Shown in pieces: positions 44,105 to 53,003 of a DNA stretch of 64,000 bases. The notes under the pieces were generated by a model, which saw nothing but the letters and a program-made list of their open reading frames with translations, was not told where the DNA came from and searched no databases. The translations under genes and the position numbers were made by a program. The DNA is from Comamonas sp. lk (GTDB lineage Bacteria > Pseudomonadota > Gammaproteobacteria > Burkholderiales > Burkholderiaceae_C): NCBI RefSeq assembly GCF_900564145.1, contig NZ_UOOB01000001.1, positions 2,358,754 to 2,422,753 on the forward strand. Direction: 5' to 3'. Within the stretch, counting starts at the first letter, position 1, and each line of letters opens with the position of its first letter.

Positions 44105-45163
44105 TTATGCAACCTTGCGCAAAAAGCCTTGCTGGGCGCCGTTGCGGTTGGGGGCAAAGCCGTTCCTCTCCAGCGTCTCTTCCACGCTGTCGTAGAACAC
44201 GCCGATCTGGCAGATCTCACGCGCTTGCGCCGGCGTGGCAATGGGGCGGCTGAACTCCTTGGCCATGCGCACCAGTTGCTCGATCTGGGCCACCGTGCCC
44301 ATTTTTTCGGTGCGGGTCTGGTTCCACAGGTTGTCTTCGGTGCCGCAGCGCACATGCAGACCCATGGCAATGCCCATGGCGTTGATGGGCAGCACGTTGA
44401 GCACCGAGCTTTCCACGGTCAGCACGGCGCCATCGGGCACGGCGCGCACAAAGTGGGCCAGGCTGTAGATGTTGGGGGCGTCCATGCCGCCGCCAATCGC
44501 CACCCAGTTCATCACCAGCGGGCCTTTGTAGATGCCGCGGCGCATCAGGCGCTCCACCGACTCGAAGCTGTTGATGTTGTAGCACTGGAAAGCGCTTTGG
44601 ATGCCGGCCTCGGACAGGCGGCGGATATGCTCCTCGGCCCAGCCGGGTTGGGCGGGCACGGTCATTTCCTTGTAGGCGTTGAACACCACCGGGTCTTCCA
44701 TGGACGTGCCCTGGATGTCGCGCGCATCGAACTGCTCGAGGATGTTCATCTGCGAGGTGTTGATGGTCACCGTCACCTGGTCGGGCTTGGGGTCCAGCTC
44801 GGCCAGCATGTGGCGGGTGTCGTCGGACAGCCACTTGGCAGCAGCACCATCGGTCTCGGGGGCAAAGCTGATGGAGCCGCCGACCTGGATGATCATCTCG
44901 GGCACGCGGGCACGCACGCCGGCGATCAGCTCGTTGAACTTGGACAGGCGCTTGCTGCCGCGGCCGTCGAGTTCACGCACATGCAGGTGCAGCACCTGGG
45001 CGCCGGCGTTGTAGCAGTCCACGGCTTTCTGGATCTGCTCTTCCATGGTGACGGCGATTTCGCCGGGAAAGTCACCGGGCATCCACGAGGGGGCGTAGGG
45101 CGCAGCGGTGATGATCAGCGGCTGCTGGTTTTCGGGGAAGAGGTGGCCGTCGAGGAAGTTCAT
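44105..45163 (-). CDS. Beta-keto acid cleavage enzyme (BKACE/DUF849), copy 1
   Basis: A 352-residue member of the family of 3-keto-5-aminohexanoate cleavage enzymes, which split beta-keto acids using acetyl-CoA to give acetoacetate and a new CoA ester. The TIM-barrel zinc site includes the HLHVRE motif (about residues 58-63), and GPLVMNWVAIGGGMDAPN and ESSVLNVLPINAMGIA are conserved. It has the same length and very similar sequence to the copy at 53004-54062, so the two are recent paralogues. It is transcribed alone, with tandem terminators after it and a pair of direct repeats upstream. The substrate is unknown. Confidence 0.9.
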   Translation of the reverse strand: MNFLDGHLFPENQQPLIITAAPYAPSWMPGDFPGEIAVTMEEQIQKAVDCYNAGAQVLHLHVRELDGRGSKRLSKFNELIAGVRARVPEMIIQVGGSISFAPETDGAAAKWLSDDTRHMLAELDPKPDQVTVTINTSQMNILEQFDARDIQGTSMEDPVVFNAYKEMTVPAQPGWAEEHIRRLSEAGIQSAFQCYNINSFESVERLMRRGIYKGPLVMNWVAIGGGMDAPNIYSLAHFVRAVPDGAVLTVESSVLNVLPINAMGIAMGLHVRCGTEDNLWNQTRTEKMGTVAQIEQLVRMAKEFSRPIATPAQAREICQIGVFYDSVEETLERNGFAPNRNGAQQGFLRKVA

Positions 45164-45243
45164 GGTGGACCTTTCAAAGCATGTGTTCTGAGTGCGGGCT
45201 CAGCACAGGAATGTAGAAGGTCGATCGCTTTGATGGTTGACGA

Positions 45244-45277
45244 TATGGGATGTCAATTTGTCTTTATGGGACATCAA
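45244..45277. promoter_or_regulatory. Direct repeat pair upstream of BKACE copy 1
   Basis: TATGGGATGTCAA and TATGGGACATCAA match at 11 of 13 bases and start 21 bp apart, two helical turns. They lie 81-114 bp upstream of the gene start, suitable for a regulator binding one face of the DNA. The remainder of the 327-bp gap 45164-45490 holds only this site and the porin terminator. Confidence 0.4.
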
Positions 45278-45391
45278 GGGAAAACCTCTAGGGCTGTATT
45301 GCTGGCTGACAGCGTGCCTGCCTCAAGCCCTTGCCAGTCCAGCGGCCCAGACATTCAGATGCCGTCTTCTCCGGTGCATTTCACGTAAAGC

Positions 45392-45428
45392 AAAGGCCCG
45401 GAAGCAAAAACTGAGCATCCGGGCCTTT
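45392..45428. terminator. Terminator hairpin after the second porin gene
   Basis: AAAGGCCCGGA and TCCGGGCCTTT form a perfect 11-bp stem with a 15-nt loop, 63 bp beyond the porin stop. The TTT at its end on either strand is short, but stem strength supports termination. Confidence 0.7.
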
Positions 45429-45490
45429 GAGATTCGATTATTTAGCTAAGCCTTTTGTACAAAGCGCTTGCTGCTTCGAAAAAGTGAGTG

Positions 45491-46594
45491 TCAGAAGCTG
45501 TGACGCAGACCCACATCAAAGCCTGAGGCATTGCCGCCAGCCGTGGGGATGGGGCCGTTGACAGCACCGGAAGCCACGGGGAGGTTGAGGCTGCCGCGAT
45601 TGTCCACGTAGGCGTAAGTGCCGTAGATGGCCGTGCGCTTGGAGAGGTTGTGCACATAGCCCACGGCATACTTTTGCGAAGAGCTGCTGGCGCCGTCGTT
45701 GCGTGTCAGGCGCATAAAGCTCATGGGAATAGAGTCATTGCCGACCTTCCACTCTGCGCCCAGTTGCCAGTAACGAACGCGATTGGCGTTGCCGACTGCG
45801 GCGAGACGGTTGCCGGTGCGGTTTTCAGCCGCCAAAGCCATGAACTTATGCCCGTTCCACAGATAGGCGGCCGCAATATTCATAGAGGTGTAGTCGTCTG
45901 CGATGCGGTTGCGGGTCGTGGTGATTGCGGCTGCAGCACTCCACTGCGTGGCACCATAGCCTACGCGCAGACCATAGAGATTGCCGTCCTGGCGCTCGGG
46001 GCCTGCGCCGTTCTCACCGAAGGCGACCATGCCTTGATAGAACAATCCTTGGCAGGCTGGGCCCGAGCAGCCGGGCGAGAAGTAGCCTACGCTGTTGGAA
46101 GCGCGAAAGCCCGTGACCGTCGTGCCGTGCAGCACATGGGTGCTGGCGCCCACGCCCACGCGGAAGGGGTCAAAGATAAACGTGTTCCAGAACGCGGGCG
46201 TGTAGTCACGACCCAGACGCAGCTCGCCCCATTGCTTGCTTTGCAGATAGACGAAGGACTTGCGGTTGAAGGTCAGACCGCCGCCGCCGCTATTGCCCGA
46301 GGCCTGGTTGTTGCTGTTGGTCAGCTGGCCGGTGCCGGTGTCGGCATTGAGGCCAGCCTCCATATCGAAACCGGCAGCCAGGCCGTCGCCCAGGTCTTCA
46401 CGACCTCTGAAACCCAGGCGGCTGGCTTGATTGCCGCCGGATGTCACCATTTGGCGCGAGCCCGCACCATCGCCCCGATAGGACGAAACGCCCAAATCCA
46501 TGACTCCATACATTTGTACCGAGGATTGTGCCCATGCGCCCAGCGGGGCGAGGGCACATGCCAGAGTGCCGATAACCAGTTTTTTAGAACCCAT
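45491..46594 (-). CDS. Gram-negative trimeric porin, second copy
   Basis: A 367-residue porin with a signal peptide ending LGAWAQ and mature start SSVQMYGVMDLGVSSYRG. The strand WGELRLGRDYTPAFWNTF matches the conserved pre-L3 region and the chain ends GLRHSF. The start at 46594 follows AAAGGAG. It differs clearly from the porin at 42509-43753, so they are not recent duplicates. It lies downstream of the dioxygenase-hydrolase-Bug genes and may admit the same substrates. Confidence 0.92.
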   Translation of the reverse strand: MGSKKLVIGTLACALAPLGAWAQSSVQMYGVMDLGVSSYRGDGAGSRQMVTSGGNQASRLGFRGREDLGDGLAAGFDMEAGLNADTGTGQLTNSNNQASGNSGGGGLTFNRKSFVYLQSKQWGELRLGRDYTPAFWNTFIFDPFRVGVGASTHVLHGTTVTGFRASNSVGYFSPGCSGPACQGLFYQGMVAFGENGAGPERQDGNLYGLRVGYGATQWSAAAAITTTRNRIADDYTSMNIAAAYLWNGHKFMALAAENRTGNRLAAVGNANRVRYWQLGAEWKVGNDSIPMSFMRLTRNDGASSSSQKYAVGYVHNLSKRTAIYGTYAYVDNRGSLNLPVASGAVNGPIPTAGGNASGFDVGLRHSF

Positions 46595-46831
46595 TGCAAT
46601 CTCCTTTAATTTATTTGAACTGCAGAAACGTCGACGAACCAAAAGGGTAAACACACTAAAACTGCAGCCGTGAAAGCACGGATGCCGGGATAAAGACGGC
46701 TGCAAACCAGAAAACAAACTGGTGCAGCTCAATCGGGGGGTGAAGTGGTGCAGCGGGGTCGGCCTGTTCAGCAGGTCGCGCAGCGATGGCCACTTGCGGT
46801 GCAGTACCGGTAGCGGGGGGCTGGTGCGGGT

Positions 46832-47845
46832 TCAGTTTTCCGGCTGGTAGCCTATGGACTTGAGCAACGCGGCCTGCTTTTGGCTGGCATCTTTCAGATC
46901 GGCCATCATTTCTGCCTTGGTGACAGGCTGGCCTGGCTCCATGCCAATGGTGGCAAGCTGCTTGAGTACGGACTCTTTGCGAAAGTGCGCCAGCGTGACC
47001 TCGCGCAGCTTTTGCTGAATGGCCGCCGGAGTCTGGGGGTGAGCCCAGACGGCAAACCAGCCGGGCTTGGACAGTTGCGGGTAGCCCAGTTCCTTGAAGG
47101 TGGGCACGTCCGGCAAAGCCTGCAAGCGTGTGGGGTAGCTGGCCGCCAGCGCCCGGATCTTGCCGCCACGAATCAGGGGCAGCGAGGTGGTGACACCATC
47201 AAACATCACCGGGACATGGCCGCCCATGAGGTCCACCAAGGCCGGAGGCGAGCCTTTGTAGCCCACATGGCGCATATTGATCTTGGCCAGCTGGCCGAAC
47301 AGCATGCCTGAGGTATGTCCCTTGAAGCCCGTGGCATAGGACGCAAAATCCACGCCGTCCGATTGTGTTTTGGCATAGGCAATGAATTCCGGCAGGTTCT
47401 GGAAAGGCAGGTTTTTGTTGGCTACCAGTACCAGGCCGGTGCGCGTCAGCTGTGCTACCGGTGTCAGGTCATTGAAGGGGTCATAGCTGACTTTTTGTGC
47501 CACAGGAGCTTCGCTCAGCGCGCCGTCCTGGATCACGAGGAAGGTGTAGCCGCTTTTGCCGCTGGCCTTGAGTTCGTGAATTCCCAGTGCGCCGGAGGCG
47601 CCGGCCTTGGATTCCACAATCACCGGCTGCTTCAGATCCTGTTGCAGGCCTTCTGCCAACAGGCGGGCCAGGGTGTCGGCGGTGCCGCCGGCCGGCCCTG
47701 TCACGATCAGGCGTATGGGCTTGCTGGGCCAGCCTTCCGTTTGCGCCTGCGCAGTGACCGCGCTGCCAGCGGCCAGCGCGACGACGGCCAAGCCCAGGCG
47801 GCGGCGCAATGCATCGATGGGGGAGGCGGATCTCGTGGTTTTCAT
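46832..47845 (-). CDS. Bug/TctC-family substrate-binding protein
   Basis: A 337-residue periplasmic binding protein. The start at 47845 (MKTTRSASPIDALRRRLG) has GGAGAC upstream and gives a signal peptide ending VTAQAQT. The mature part begins WPSKPIRLIVTGPAGGTADTL and VIVESKAGASGALG, the Bug signature. It follows the alpha/beta hydrolase by 84 bp and is probably co-transcribed with it and the dioxygenase. No TctAB genes are nearby. Confidence 0.9.
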   Translation of the reverse strand: MKTTRSASPIDALRRRLGLAVVALAAGSAVTAQAQTEGWPSKPIRLIVTGPAGGTADTLARLLAEGLQQDLKQPVIVESKAGASGALGIHELKASGKSGYTFLVIQDGALSEAPVAQKVSYDPFNDLTPVAQLTRTGLVLVANKNLPFQNLPEFIAYAKTQSDGVDFASYATGFKGHTSGMLFGQLAKINMRHVGYKGSPPALVDLMGGHVPVMFDGVTTSLPLIRGGKIRALAASYPTRLQALPDVPTFKELGYPQLSKPGWFAVWAHPQTPAAIQQKLREVTLAHFRKESVLKQLATIGMEPGQPVTKAEMMADLKDASQKQAALLKSIGYQPEN

Positions 47846-47929
47846 TTTTTTGTCTCCTGGAGAGGGTGTGCCAGGCACACCCCGTTGGCTCACACTGTTG
47901 AGGTGTGTGCTTTCGCATTGCCGCGATCG

Positions 47930-48526
47930 TCAGTCTTGCGTCGCAAGCTCCATCTCTTGAGCTTCGATCATGCGCAGCAAGTCACTGATGAGCTGTTTGG
48001 CCTTGGGCCAGGGACCGTGGCCCGAGGCTGGATTCAGATGGCCTACCGGGCCAAGCTCCACCAGGCGGCTGCCCCAGTCACGGGCAAATCTGCGCGCACG
48101 AGTCAGCTCGGTCAAGGGGTCGTTGCTGCTGGCAGCCAGGATGCTGGGGAAGGGCAGCTGTGTGGTGGGTATGGGCAGCCAGTCATTGGCGGCCAGCACA
48201 TCCCGGGACGGGTAGCCCGCCGGCATGGGCGTTTCCACATCGGCTGGTGCAGCCAGAACGGCGCCAGCAATCGGCCGGGCGCGGCGCAGCGTCCAGTGGG
48301 CGACCATCATGCAGCCTGCACTGTGGGCAACGATGATGACCGGGCCGTCGATGGTTTCCAGTGCACGGTCAATGGCGTCCAGGCGGGCCTGGCAGCTCAG
48401 CTTGTCCTGCTCCAGCGCAGGGACGGTGACGCAGTTGGACAGCTCTTGCGCGAGCAGGGTTTGCCAGTGTTCCTGTACATGGTCGCGCAGACCGGGAACG
48501 ATGAGTATGGTGGGCTTCAAGGACAT
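47930..48526 (-). CDS. RBBP9/YdeN-family alpha/beta hydrolase
   Basis: A 198-residue small serine hydrolase. It starts MSLKPTILIVPGLRDHVQEHW, with the nucleophile Ser69 in AHSAGC, the Asp region LAASSNDPLTELTRA and the catalytic His in GPVGHLNPASGHG. Proteins of this family have RBBP9-like folds and mostly unknown esterase substrates. A much longer open frame extends upstream to 49087, but it overlaps the dioxygenase gene in another frame and is not real. It begins 14 bp after the dioxygenase stop, indicating one operon. Confidence 0.88.
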   Translation of the reverse strand: MSLKPTILIVPGLRDHVQEHWQTLLAQELSNCVTVPALEQDKLSCQARLDAIDRALETIDGPVIIVAHSAGCMMVAHWTLRRARPIAGAVLAAPADVETPMPAGYPSRDVLAANDWLPIPTTQLPFPSILAASSNDPLTELTRARRFARDWGSRLVELGPVGHLNPASGHGPWPKAKQLISDLLRMIEAQEMELATQD

Positions 48527-48540
48527 GGCCGCTGCTTTGC

Positions 48541-49452
48541 TTACTCGGTGGGGCCGCCAATGATGGCCGTGCGCTCCATCTTGCGGTGGCAGGGCTGATA
48601 GTCCATGACCGCGTAGTGCTGTGTGGATCGGTTGTCCCAGAAGGCCACGCTGTTTTTCTTCCAGCGAAAGCGCACCTGATACTCGGGGATCATGGCTTGG
48701 CTGGTCAGATGGTTGAGCAGCTGTGCAGCGCCGGGAGACTTGTCCAGACCAAAGCGCACATTGGCCGGAGTGTTGTAGTTGGTGAAGTGCGTGGTGAAGC
48801 TGCTGTTGACGAACAGGATCTTCTCGCCGGTTTCGGGGTGGATGCGCACCACGGGATGCTCCGCATCGGGGTACTTGGCTTTGAGGGCCAGGCGGGCCTC
48901 GATGGGCATGACGGCGCCAAAGCTGGACTCGATGCTGTGGCGCGCGCGCAGGGGCTCGATCTTGGCCTTGATGTCGTCGGGCAGGTTCTCGTAGGCCATG
49001 ACCATGTTCACCCACATGGTGTCGCCGCCTACGGGTGGGCATTCCACGCAGCGCAGCACGCAGCCCATGGGGGGCTGCTCGCGCCATGTGGCATCGGTGT
49101 GCCAGGAATTTTCATTGCGCTCCAGCGGGCTGTCGGGTGTCTTGTAGATCTGCACCAGGCCGGGGTGATCCGGATGGCTACCCACCACAGGGTGGTCTTC
49201 CAGGTTGCCGAATCTGCGTGCAAAGGCCACATGGTCGGCGCGGCTGATGTCCTGATCGCGGAAGAAGATCACGCGGTGCTTGAGCAGCGCCTGGCGGATT
49301 TCTGCCAGCAAATCGTCATCCTGGGCTGCTGCGCCCAGGTGCACATTGGCCAGTTCTGCACCAATGGAGCAGGTCAAGGGGTTGACTTCCATGGAACGGG
49401 TCAGGGAGCTGCTGCGGATAATCGCAGGTGCGGCGCCGTTGTCGGTTTTCAT
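48541..49452 (-). CDS. TauD/TfdA-family Fe(II)/2-oxoglutarate dioxygenase
   Basis: A 303-residue dioxygenase. The 2-His-1-carboxylate site is visible as the HTD motif (SWHTDATW, about residue 118) and the distal His near FWDNRSTQHYA, with the 2-oxoglutarate-binding Arg in PCHRKMERTAI. The ATG at 49452 has AAGGAGAG seven bases upstream; the paralogue at 1-645 starts at the equivalent of Met20. It is the first gene of an operon with the hydrolase and Bug protein, divergent from an AraC regulator. The substrate is unknown. Confidence 0.9.
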   Translation of the reverse strand: MKTDNGAAPAIIRSSSLTRSMEVNPLTCSIGAELANVHLGAAAQDDDLLAEIRQALLKHRVIFFRDQDISRADHVAFARRFGNLEDHPVVGSHPDHPGLVQIYKTPDSPLERNENSWHTDATWREQPPMGCVLRCVECPPVGGDTMWVNMVMAYENLPDDIKAKIEPLRARHSIESSFGAVMPIEARLALKAKYPDAEHPVVRIHPETGEKILFVNSSFTTHFTNYNTPANVRFGLDKSPGAAQLLNHLTSQAMIPEYQVRFRWKKNSVAFWDNRSTQHYAVMDYQPCHRKMERTAIIGGPTE

Positions 49453-49561
49453 GGGTTGCTCTCCTTATAGAATTGATGCTTCACAGTGTGAAAAATCCTC
49501 TCCGACGGCGCTTGTCATTTCATGACTGACGCTTTGCAATTAGTGCCACCTAGGTGAAACC

Positions 49562-50575
49562 ATGGCGTCTCTTGTCCGCGCAGCCTGTTTGACCAATTAC
49601 GACCAAGTGGCTCGCGCTTGCGGCTTGAACAGCACGCGCATGTTGTTTGATGCAGGTCTGAGTCCCAATGTACTCAGTGAGCCGGATGTGATGATTCCGG
49701 TGGATAAGGTAGGGCGCTTGTTGCAGGCCTCGGCCGCCGAATCGGGCAATGAAAGCTTTGCGCTGTGCATGGCCCGCTCGCGGCTGCTGTCCAATATGGG
49801 GCCTGTAGGTCTGTTGATTCGCGATCAGGAGACGCTGCGCGACTCGCTGCAACTGCTGGTGCGCTACCTGGACTTGCTCAACGGGGCCATGACGCTGGAG
49901 GTGGACGAGCATGCCGATACAGTGGTGATCCATGAGCTCTTGCTGGGAGGGCGTGCCCATGAGCCCACGCGTCAGCGCGTGGAGCTGGCGCTAGGGGTGA
50001 TGGTGCGTGCGATTCGACAGCTGATTGGCCGTGACTGGCAGCCCCGCAGGGTGTGCTTCGAGCATGCACCGCCCAAGGACTTGAGCATCCATCACCAGTT
50101 GTTTGGCTTGCGTGTCGAGTTCAACCAGGAAATCAATTGCATCGTCTGTGCCAAATCCGATCTGGATACGCGCAACGAGTTTGCGGACCCTGCCATGGTG
50201 CGCTATGCGCAAAAGTTGCTGGAGTCTGTTGCGCTCAACAACGATGCAACGGTTCTGGATGATGTGCGCCGCACGATCTTGCTGCTGCTGCCCAGCGGGC
50301 GCTGCAGCATTGAAAAGGTCAGCGAACATTTGGGTGTAGTGCCGCGCACTGTTCAGCGGCGTTTGACGGAAAAAGGGCATAGCTTTTCCTCGCTGATGAA
50401 CGATATCCGCAAGGAACTGGCGGCACGCTATGTTTTTGAAAGCAGCCGTTCTTTGACGGAAGTGGCAGAGTTGCTGGGATTTACCGCGCCCAGCAGTTTC
50501 TCGCGCTGGTACCAGAGCCAGTTTGGCTGCAGTGCCAAGGACAGTCGCAACAAGGCGCACAGCGGGCACGGATAA
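49562..50575 (+). CDS. AraC-family transcriptional regulator
   Basis: A 337-residue AraC regulator with the arabinose-binding-like N-terminal domain and a C-terminal double HTH (SIEKVSEHLGVVPRTVQRRL, then SLTEVAELLGFTAPSSFSRW). It is divergent from the TfdA-type dioxygenase with a 109-bp shared promoter region, so it probably controls that operon. It shares architecture with the regulator at 1158-2174, which has the same relation to the other dioxygenase copy. Confidence 0.9.
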   Translation: MASLVRAACLTNYDQVARACGLNSTRMLFDAGLSPNVLSEPDVMIPVDKVGRLLQASAAESGNESFALCMARSRLLSNMGPVGLLIRDQETLRDSLQLLVRYLDLLNGAMTLEVDEHADTVVIHELLLGGRAHEPTRQRVELALGVMVRAIRQLIGRDWQPRRVCFEHAPPKDLSIHHQLFGLRVEFNQEINCIVCAKSDLDTRNEFADPAMVRYAQKLLESVALNNDATVLDDVRRTILLLLPSGRCSIEKVSEHLGVVPRTVQRRLTEKGHSFSSLMNDIRKELAARYVFESSRSLTEVAELLGFTAPSSFSRWYQSQFGCSAKDSRNKAHSGHG

Positions 50576-50579
50576 AAAA

Positions 50580-50598
50580 AGCGGGCCATAAGCCCGCT
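50580..50598 (-). terminator. Terminator of the quinone oxidoreductase-Bug operon
   Basis: AGCGGGC and GCCCGCT form a 7-bp stem with a 5-nt loop. On the minus strand it is followed by a run of seven T residues (50574-50580). It lies between convergent genes, 60 bp past the Bug stop. Confidence 0.8.
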
Positions 50599-50658
50599 AA
50601 ACACACTACCAAGAAAACGGACATTCAGCGCAAGGCCGAATGTATGGGGTTTGCCAAA

Positions 50659-51645
50659 TCAATTGCCTGCGACTTTGAGCTTGCTCAGGATCTTTCGGTT
50701 CTGCTCCACGGTGGCCAGCATTTTGGTTTGAAGTTCCTGCTGGGTGCTTTGCTGCGGCGTATCAAAGCCCTGACCTTTCAGCTGGGCCTGAAATTTTGGG
50801 GAGCGGGTGATTTTTTCCATGACCTGCCTCACCTTTTGCATCACTGCAGGCGGTGTGTTGCTGAGTGCAAACAGGCCGACGCTGGCGTCCGGCAAGACGA
50901 AATCAGGCATGTTTTGCTCGGCGAAGCTGGGAACGTCGGGCAGCAGACGCGTGCGCGTGGGAGAGACCACGCCAATGGCCTTGATCTTGCCGGCCTTGAT
51001 CAGCGGAGCGGCATTGGTGACCACTTCGAATGTCATCTGCACCTGGTTGCCCATCAGATCAACGATGGCCGGTGCCGAGCCTTTGTAGGGTACTGTCGTG
51101 ATTTTGCGACTGCTTTTCTCACTCAAAAGCTCGCCCAGCATGTCCGAGCGGGTGCCGGGGCTCAGGTTGGCAATGTTGACGGGGTCCTTGCTCTGGCGCG
51201 CATAGTCCAGCACTTCCTGGAGCTTGTTGGGTGGAAAGCTGGGGTTGGCCACCAGCAGATGCACCATGCTGGCGACATCGGAGACATAGGTGAAGGTCTT
51301 TTGAACATCAAACGGCGTTTTCACGGTCAGCGGAAAGTCCGTCCAGATGCTGGACGGGGCCACCATCAGCGTGTGCCAGTCCGCCGGGGCATTCATGACC
51401 GCACGTTCCGCAATGACGGCAGAGCCACCGGGCTTGTTGTCGACGATGACGGGTTGCTTCAGATCGTTTTGCAGGTGCTCCGCCACCAGGCGGGCAACGG
51501 CGTCCGAGATGCCGCCAGGAGGGGCAGGAACGACGATGCGGATCGGCTTGGTCGGCCATTCCTGGGCATAAGCTGCGGTAGCTGTGACCAAGCCAATGAA
51601 CAGAGCGGTAGCGCAAGTGCGCAAATTTTTAATCATTTTTTGCAT
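50659..51645 (-). CDS. Bug/TctC-family substrate-binding protein
   Basis: A 328-residue periplasmic binding protein with a signal peptide ending AAYAQ, then EWPTKPIRIVVPAPPGGISDA and VIVDNKPGGSAVIA. The ATG is at 51645, with Met4 a possible alternative. It lies 24 bp after the quinone oxidoreductase and ends before a strong terminator, so the two form a bicistronic operon. Ligand unknown. Confidence 0.9.
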   Translation of the reverse strand: MQKMIKNLRTCATALFIGLVTATAAYAQEWPTKPIRIVVPAPPGGISDAVARLVAEHLQNDLKQPVIVDNKPGGSAVIAERAVMNAPADWHTLMVAPSSIWTDFPLTVKTPFDVQKTFTYVSDVASMVHLLVANPSFPPNKLQEVLDYARQSKDPVNIANLSPGTRSDMLGELLSEKSSRKITTVPYKGSAPAIVDLMGNQVQMTFEVVTNAAPLIKAGKIKAIGVVSPTRTRLLPDVPSFAEQNMPDFVLPDASVGLFALSNTPPAVMQKVRQVMEKITRSPKFQAQLKGQGFDTPQQSTQQELQTKMLATVEQNRKILSKLKVAGN

Positions 51646-51669
51646 GGGTACTCTTGAGCTGCTGGTTGG

Positions 51670-52650
51670 TTACAGAACAAAAATGGCCGAGCCCACAATC
51701 TTTCGTGCTTCCAGATCGCGGTGGGCCTGAACCGCATCGGCCAGTTCGTAGCGCTTGCTGATGTCAACCTTGATGCGGCCTTCAGCCACATGGCTGAACA
51801 GCTCGCCAGCCAGCTCTGCACGCTCGACAGGGTCAGCAATGTAGTGCGCCGATGCGGGACGCGTCAGGAACAGCGAGCCCTTGCCGGCCAGGATCTGCGG
51901 ATTGAACGGAGGGATGGAGCCGGAGGCCGTTCCCAGGCAGACCATCAGGCCTCGTGTCTTCAGGCTGTTGAGCGAGCCTTCAAACGTGTCCTTGCCCACG
52001 CTGTCGAACACGGCGTTCACGCCCACGCTGCCGGTGATCTCGCGCACGCGCTTGGCCACGTCTTCATGGCTGTAGTTGATGGTGTGATCGCAGCCATGGG
52101 CCTTGGCCACTTCGGCCTTGGCATCGCTGGAGACCGTGCCGATCACGTTCAGACCTTCAAGCTTGGCCCATTGCGAGACCAGCAAGCCCACGCCACCTGC
52201 GGCTGCGTGCAGCAAGATGGTGTCGCCCTTCTTGAAGTCCCAGATACGGCGCATCAGGTAAGCGGCCGTCAGTCCGCGCATGGTGATGGCGGCTGCGGTT
52301 TCAAAGCTGATGTGGTCGGGCAGGCGAATCAGAGGGGCGGCAGAAATCAGACGCTCTGTCGCGTAGGCACCCAGAGTGTTAAGTGCGCCGGTATAGGTCA
52401 CACGGTCACCAATCTTGAAATCGGTGACGCCTTCGCCCACGGCCGTGATCGTGCCGCAGGCTTCGCTACCCACGCCTGCGGGCAGAGGCGAAGGATACAG
52501 GCCGCTGCGGAAATAGGTATCGGCGAAATTCAGGGCCACCGCACCCTGCTTCAAGCACACCTGACCTGGGCCAGGATCACCGACGCTTGTGGTCTCGACG
52601 CGCAGAACTTCTGGTCCGCCCACTTCGTGGTATTTCACAACGGTTGTCAT
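51670..52650 (-). CDS. Zinc-independent NADPH:quinone oxidoreductase (QOR/MDR family)
   Basis: A 326-residue medium-chain reductase without the zinc ligands of alcohol dehydrogenases. The NADPH-binding motif AAAGGVGLLVSQWAK lies near residues 145-160, and GSEACGTITAVGEGV is in the catalytic domain. The start at 52650 (MTTVVKYHEVGG) follows TAGGAGAC; an upstream TTG is not needed. Typical reactions are NADPH reduction of quinones or enoyl compounds. Its C-terminal 50 residues match the remnant at 655-810. It is divergent from BKACE copy 2, with a 353-bp region between them. Confidence 0.9.
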   Translation of the reverse strand: MTTVVKYHEVGGPEVLRVETTSVGDPGPGQVCLKQGAVALNFADTYFRSGLYPSPLPAGVGSEACGTITAVGEGVTDFKIGDRVTYTGALNTLGAYATERLISAAPLIRLPDHISFETAAAITMRGLTAAYLMRRIWDFKKGDTILLHAAAGGVGLLVSQWAKLEGLNVIGTVSSDAKAEVAKAHGCDHTINYSHEDVAKRVREITGSVGVNAVFDSVGKDTFEGSLNSLKTRGLMVCLGTASGSIPPFNPQILAGKGSLFLTRPASAHYIADPVERAELAGELFSHVAEGRIKVDISKRYELADAVQAHRDLEARKIVGSAIFVL

Positions 52651-53003
52651 CAATGTCTCCTATAGATTTTGGCAAGGCCATGAGAGAGGTGCTGCACGAC
52701 GCCTTACTTTTCTCTGGCCGTTTGTAGGGTGGCTGTCGGTGTTGAACCGCCACTTCATGATGGAGCGCGAGACTGGGCGGCACTTGACGGTTTGTGCCTG
52801 CGACTTCGCATTTGATGACTATCAAGACCTGTCGTAAACCCGAGGGATGCGGTGAGTAGCTCCGGCAGACATTGACTGTCGCGAATAACAAAGACCGTGT
52901 CCTGAAATGAAAAGTGACAGCGGGGGATGCGTTTGATACTGGGTTTCAGCAAGCGGGGGATTCATCTCTCTGCTTCTCATCGTTCAACCCGGAGACAAAC
53001 AAC
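52651..53003. other. Intergenic divergent promoter region
   Basis: This 353-bp stretch separates the quinone oxidoreductase from BKACE copy 2 and must hold both promoters. I see the ribosome binding sites at both ends but no coding frame, clear operator or repeat. The direct repeats found upstream of BKACE copy 1 are absent. Confidence 0.5.

Noticed and set aside
47930..49087. 385-residue protein covering the hydrolase and most of the dioxygenase region
   Set aside because: The upstream part is the wrong frame of the dioxygenase gene; the hydrolase family starts at 48526.
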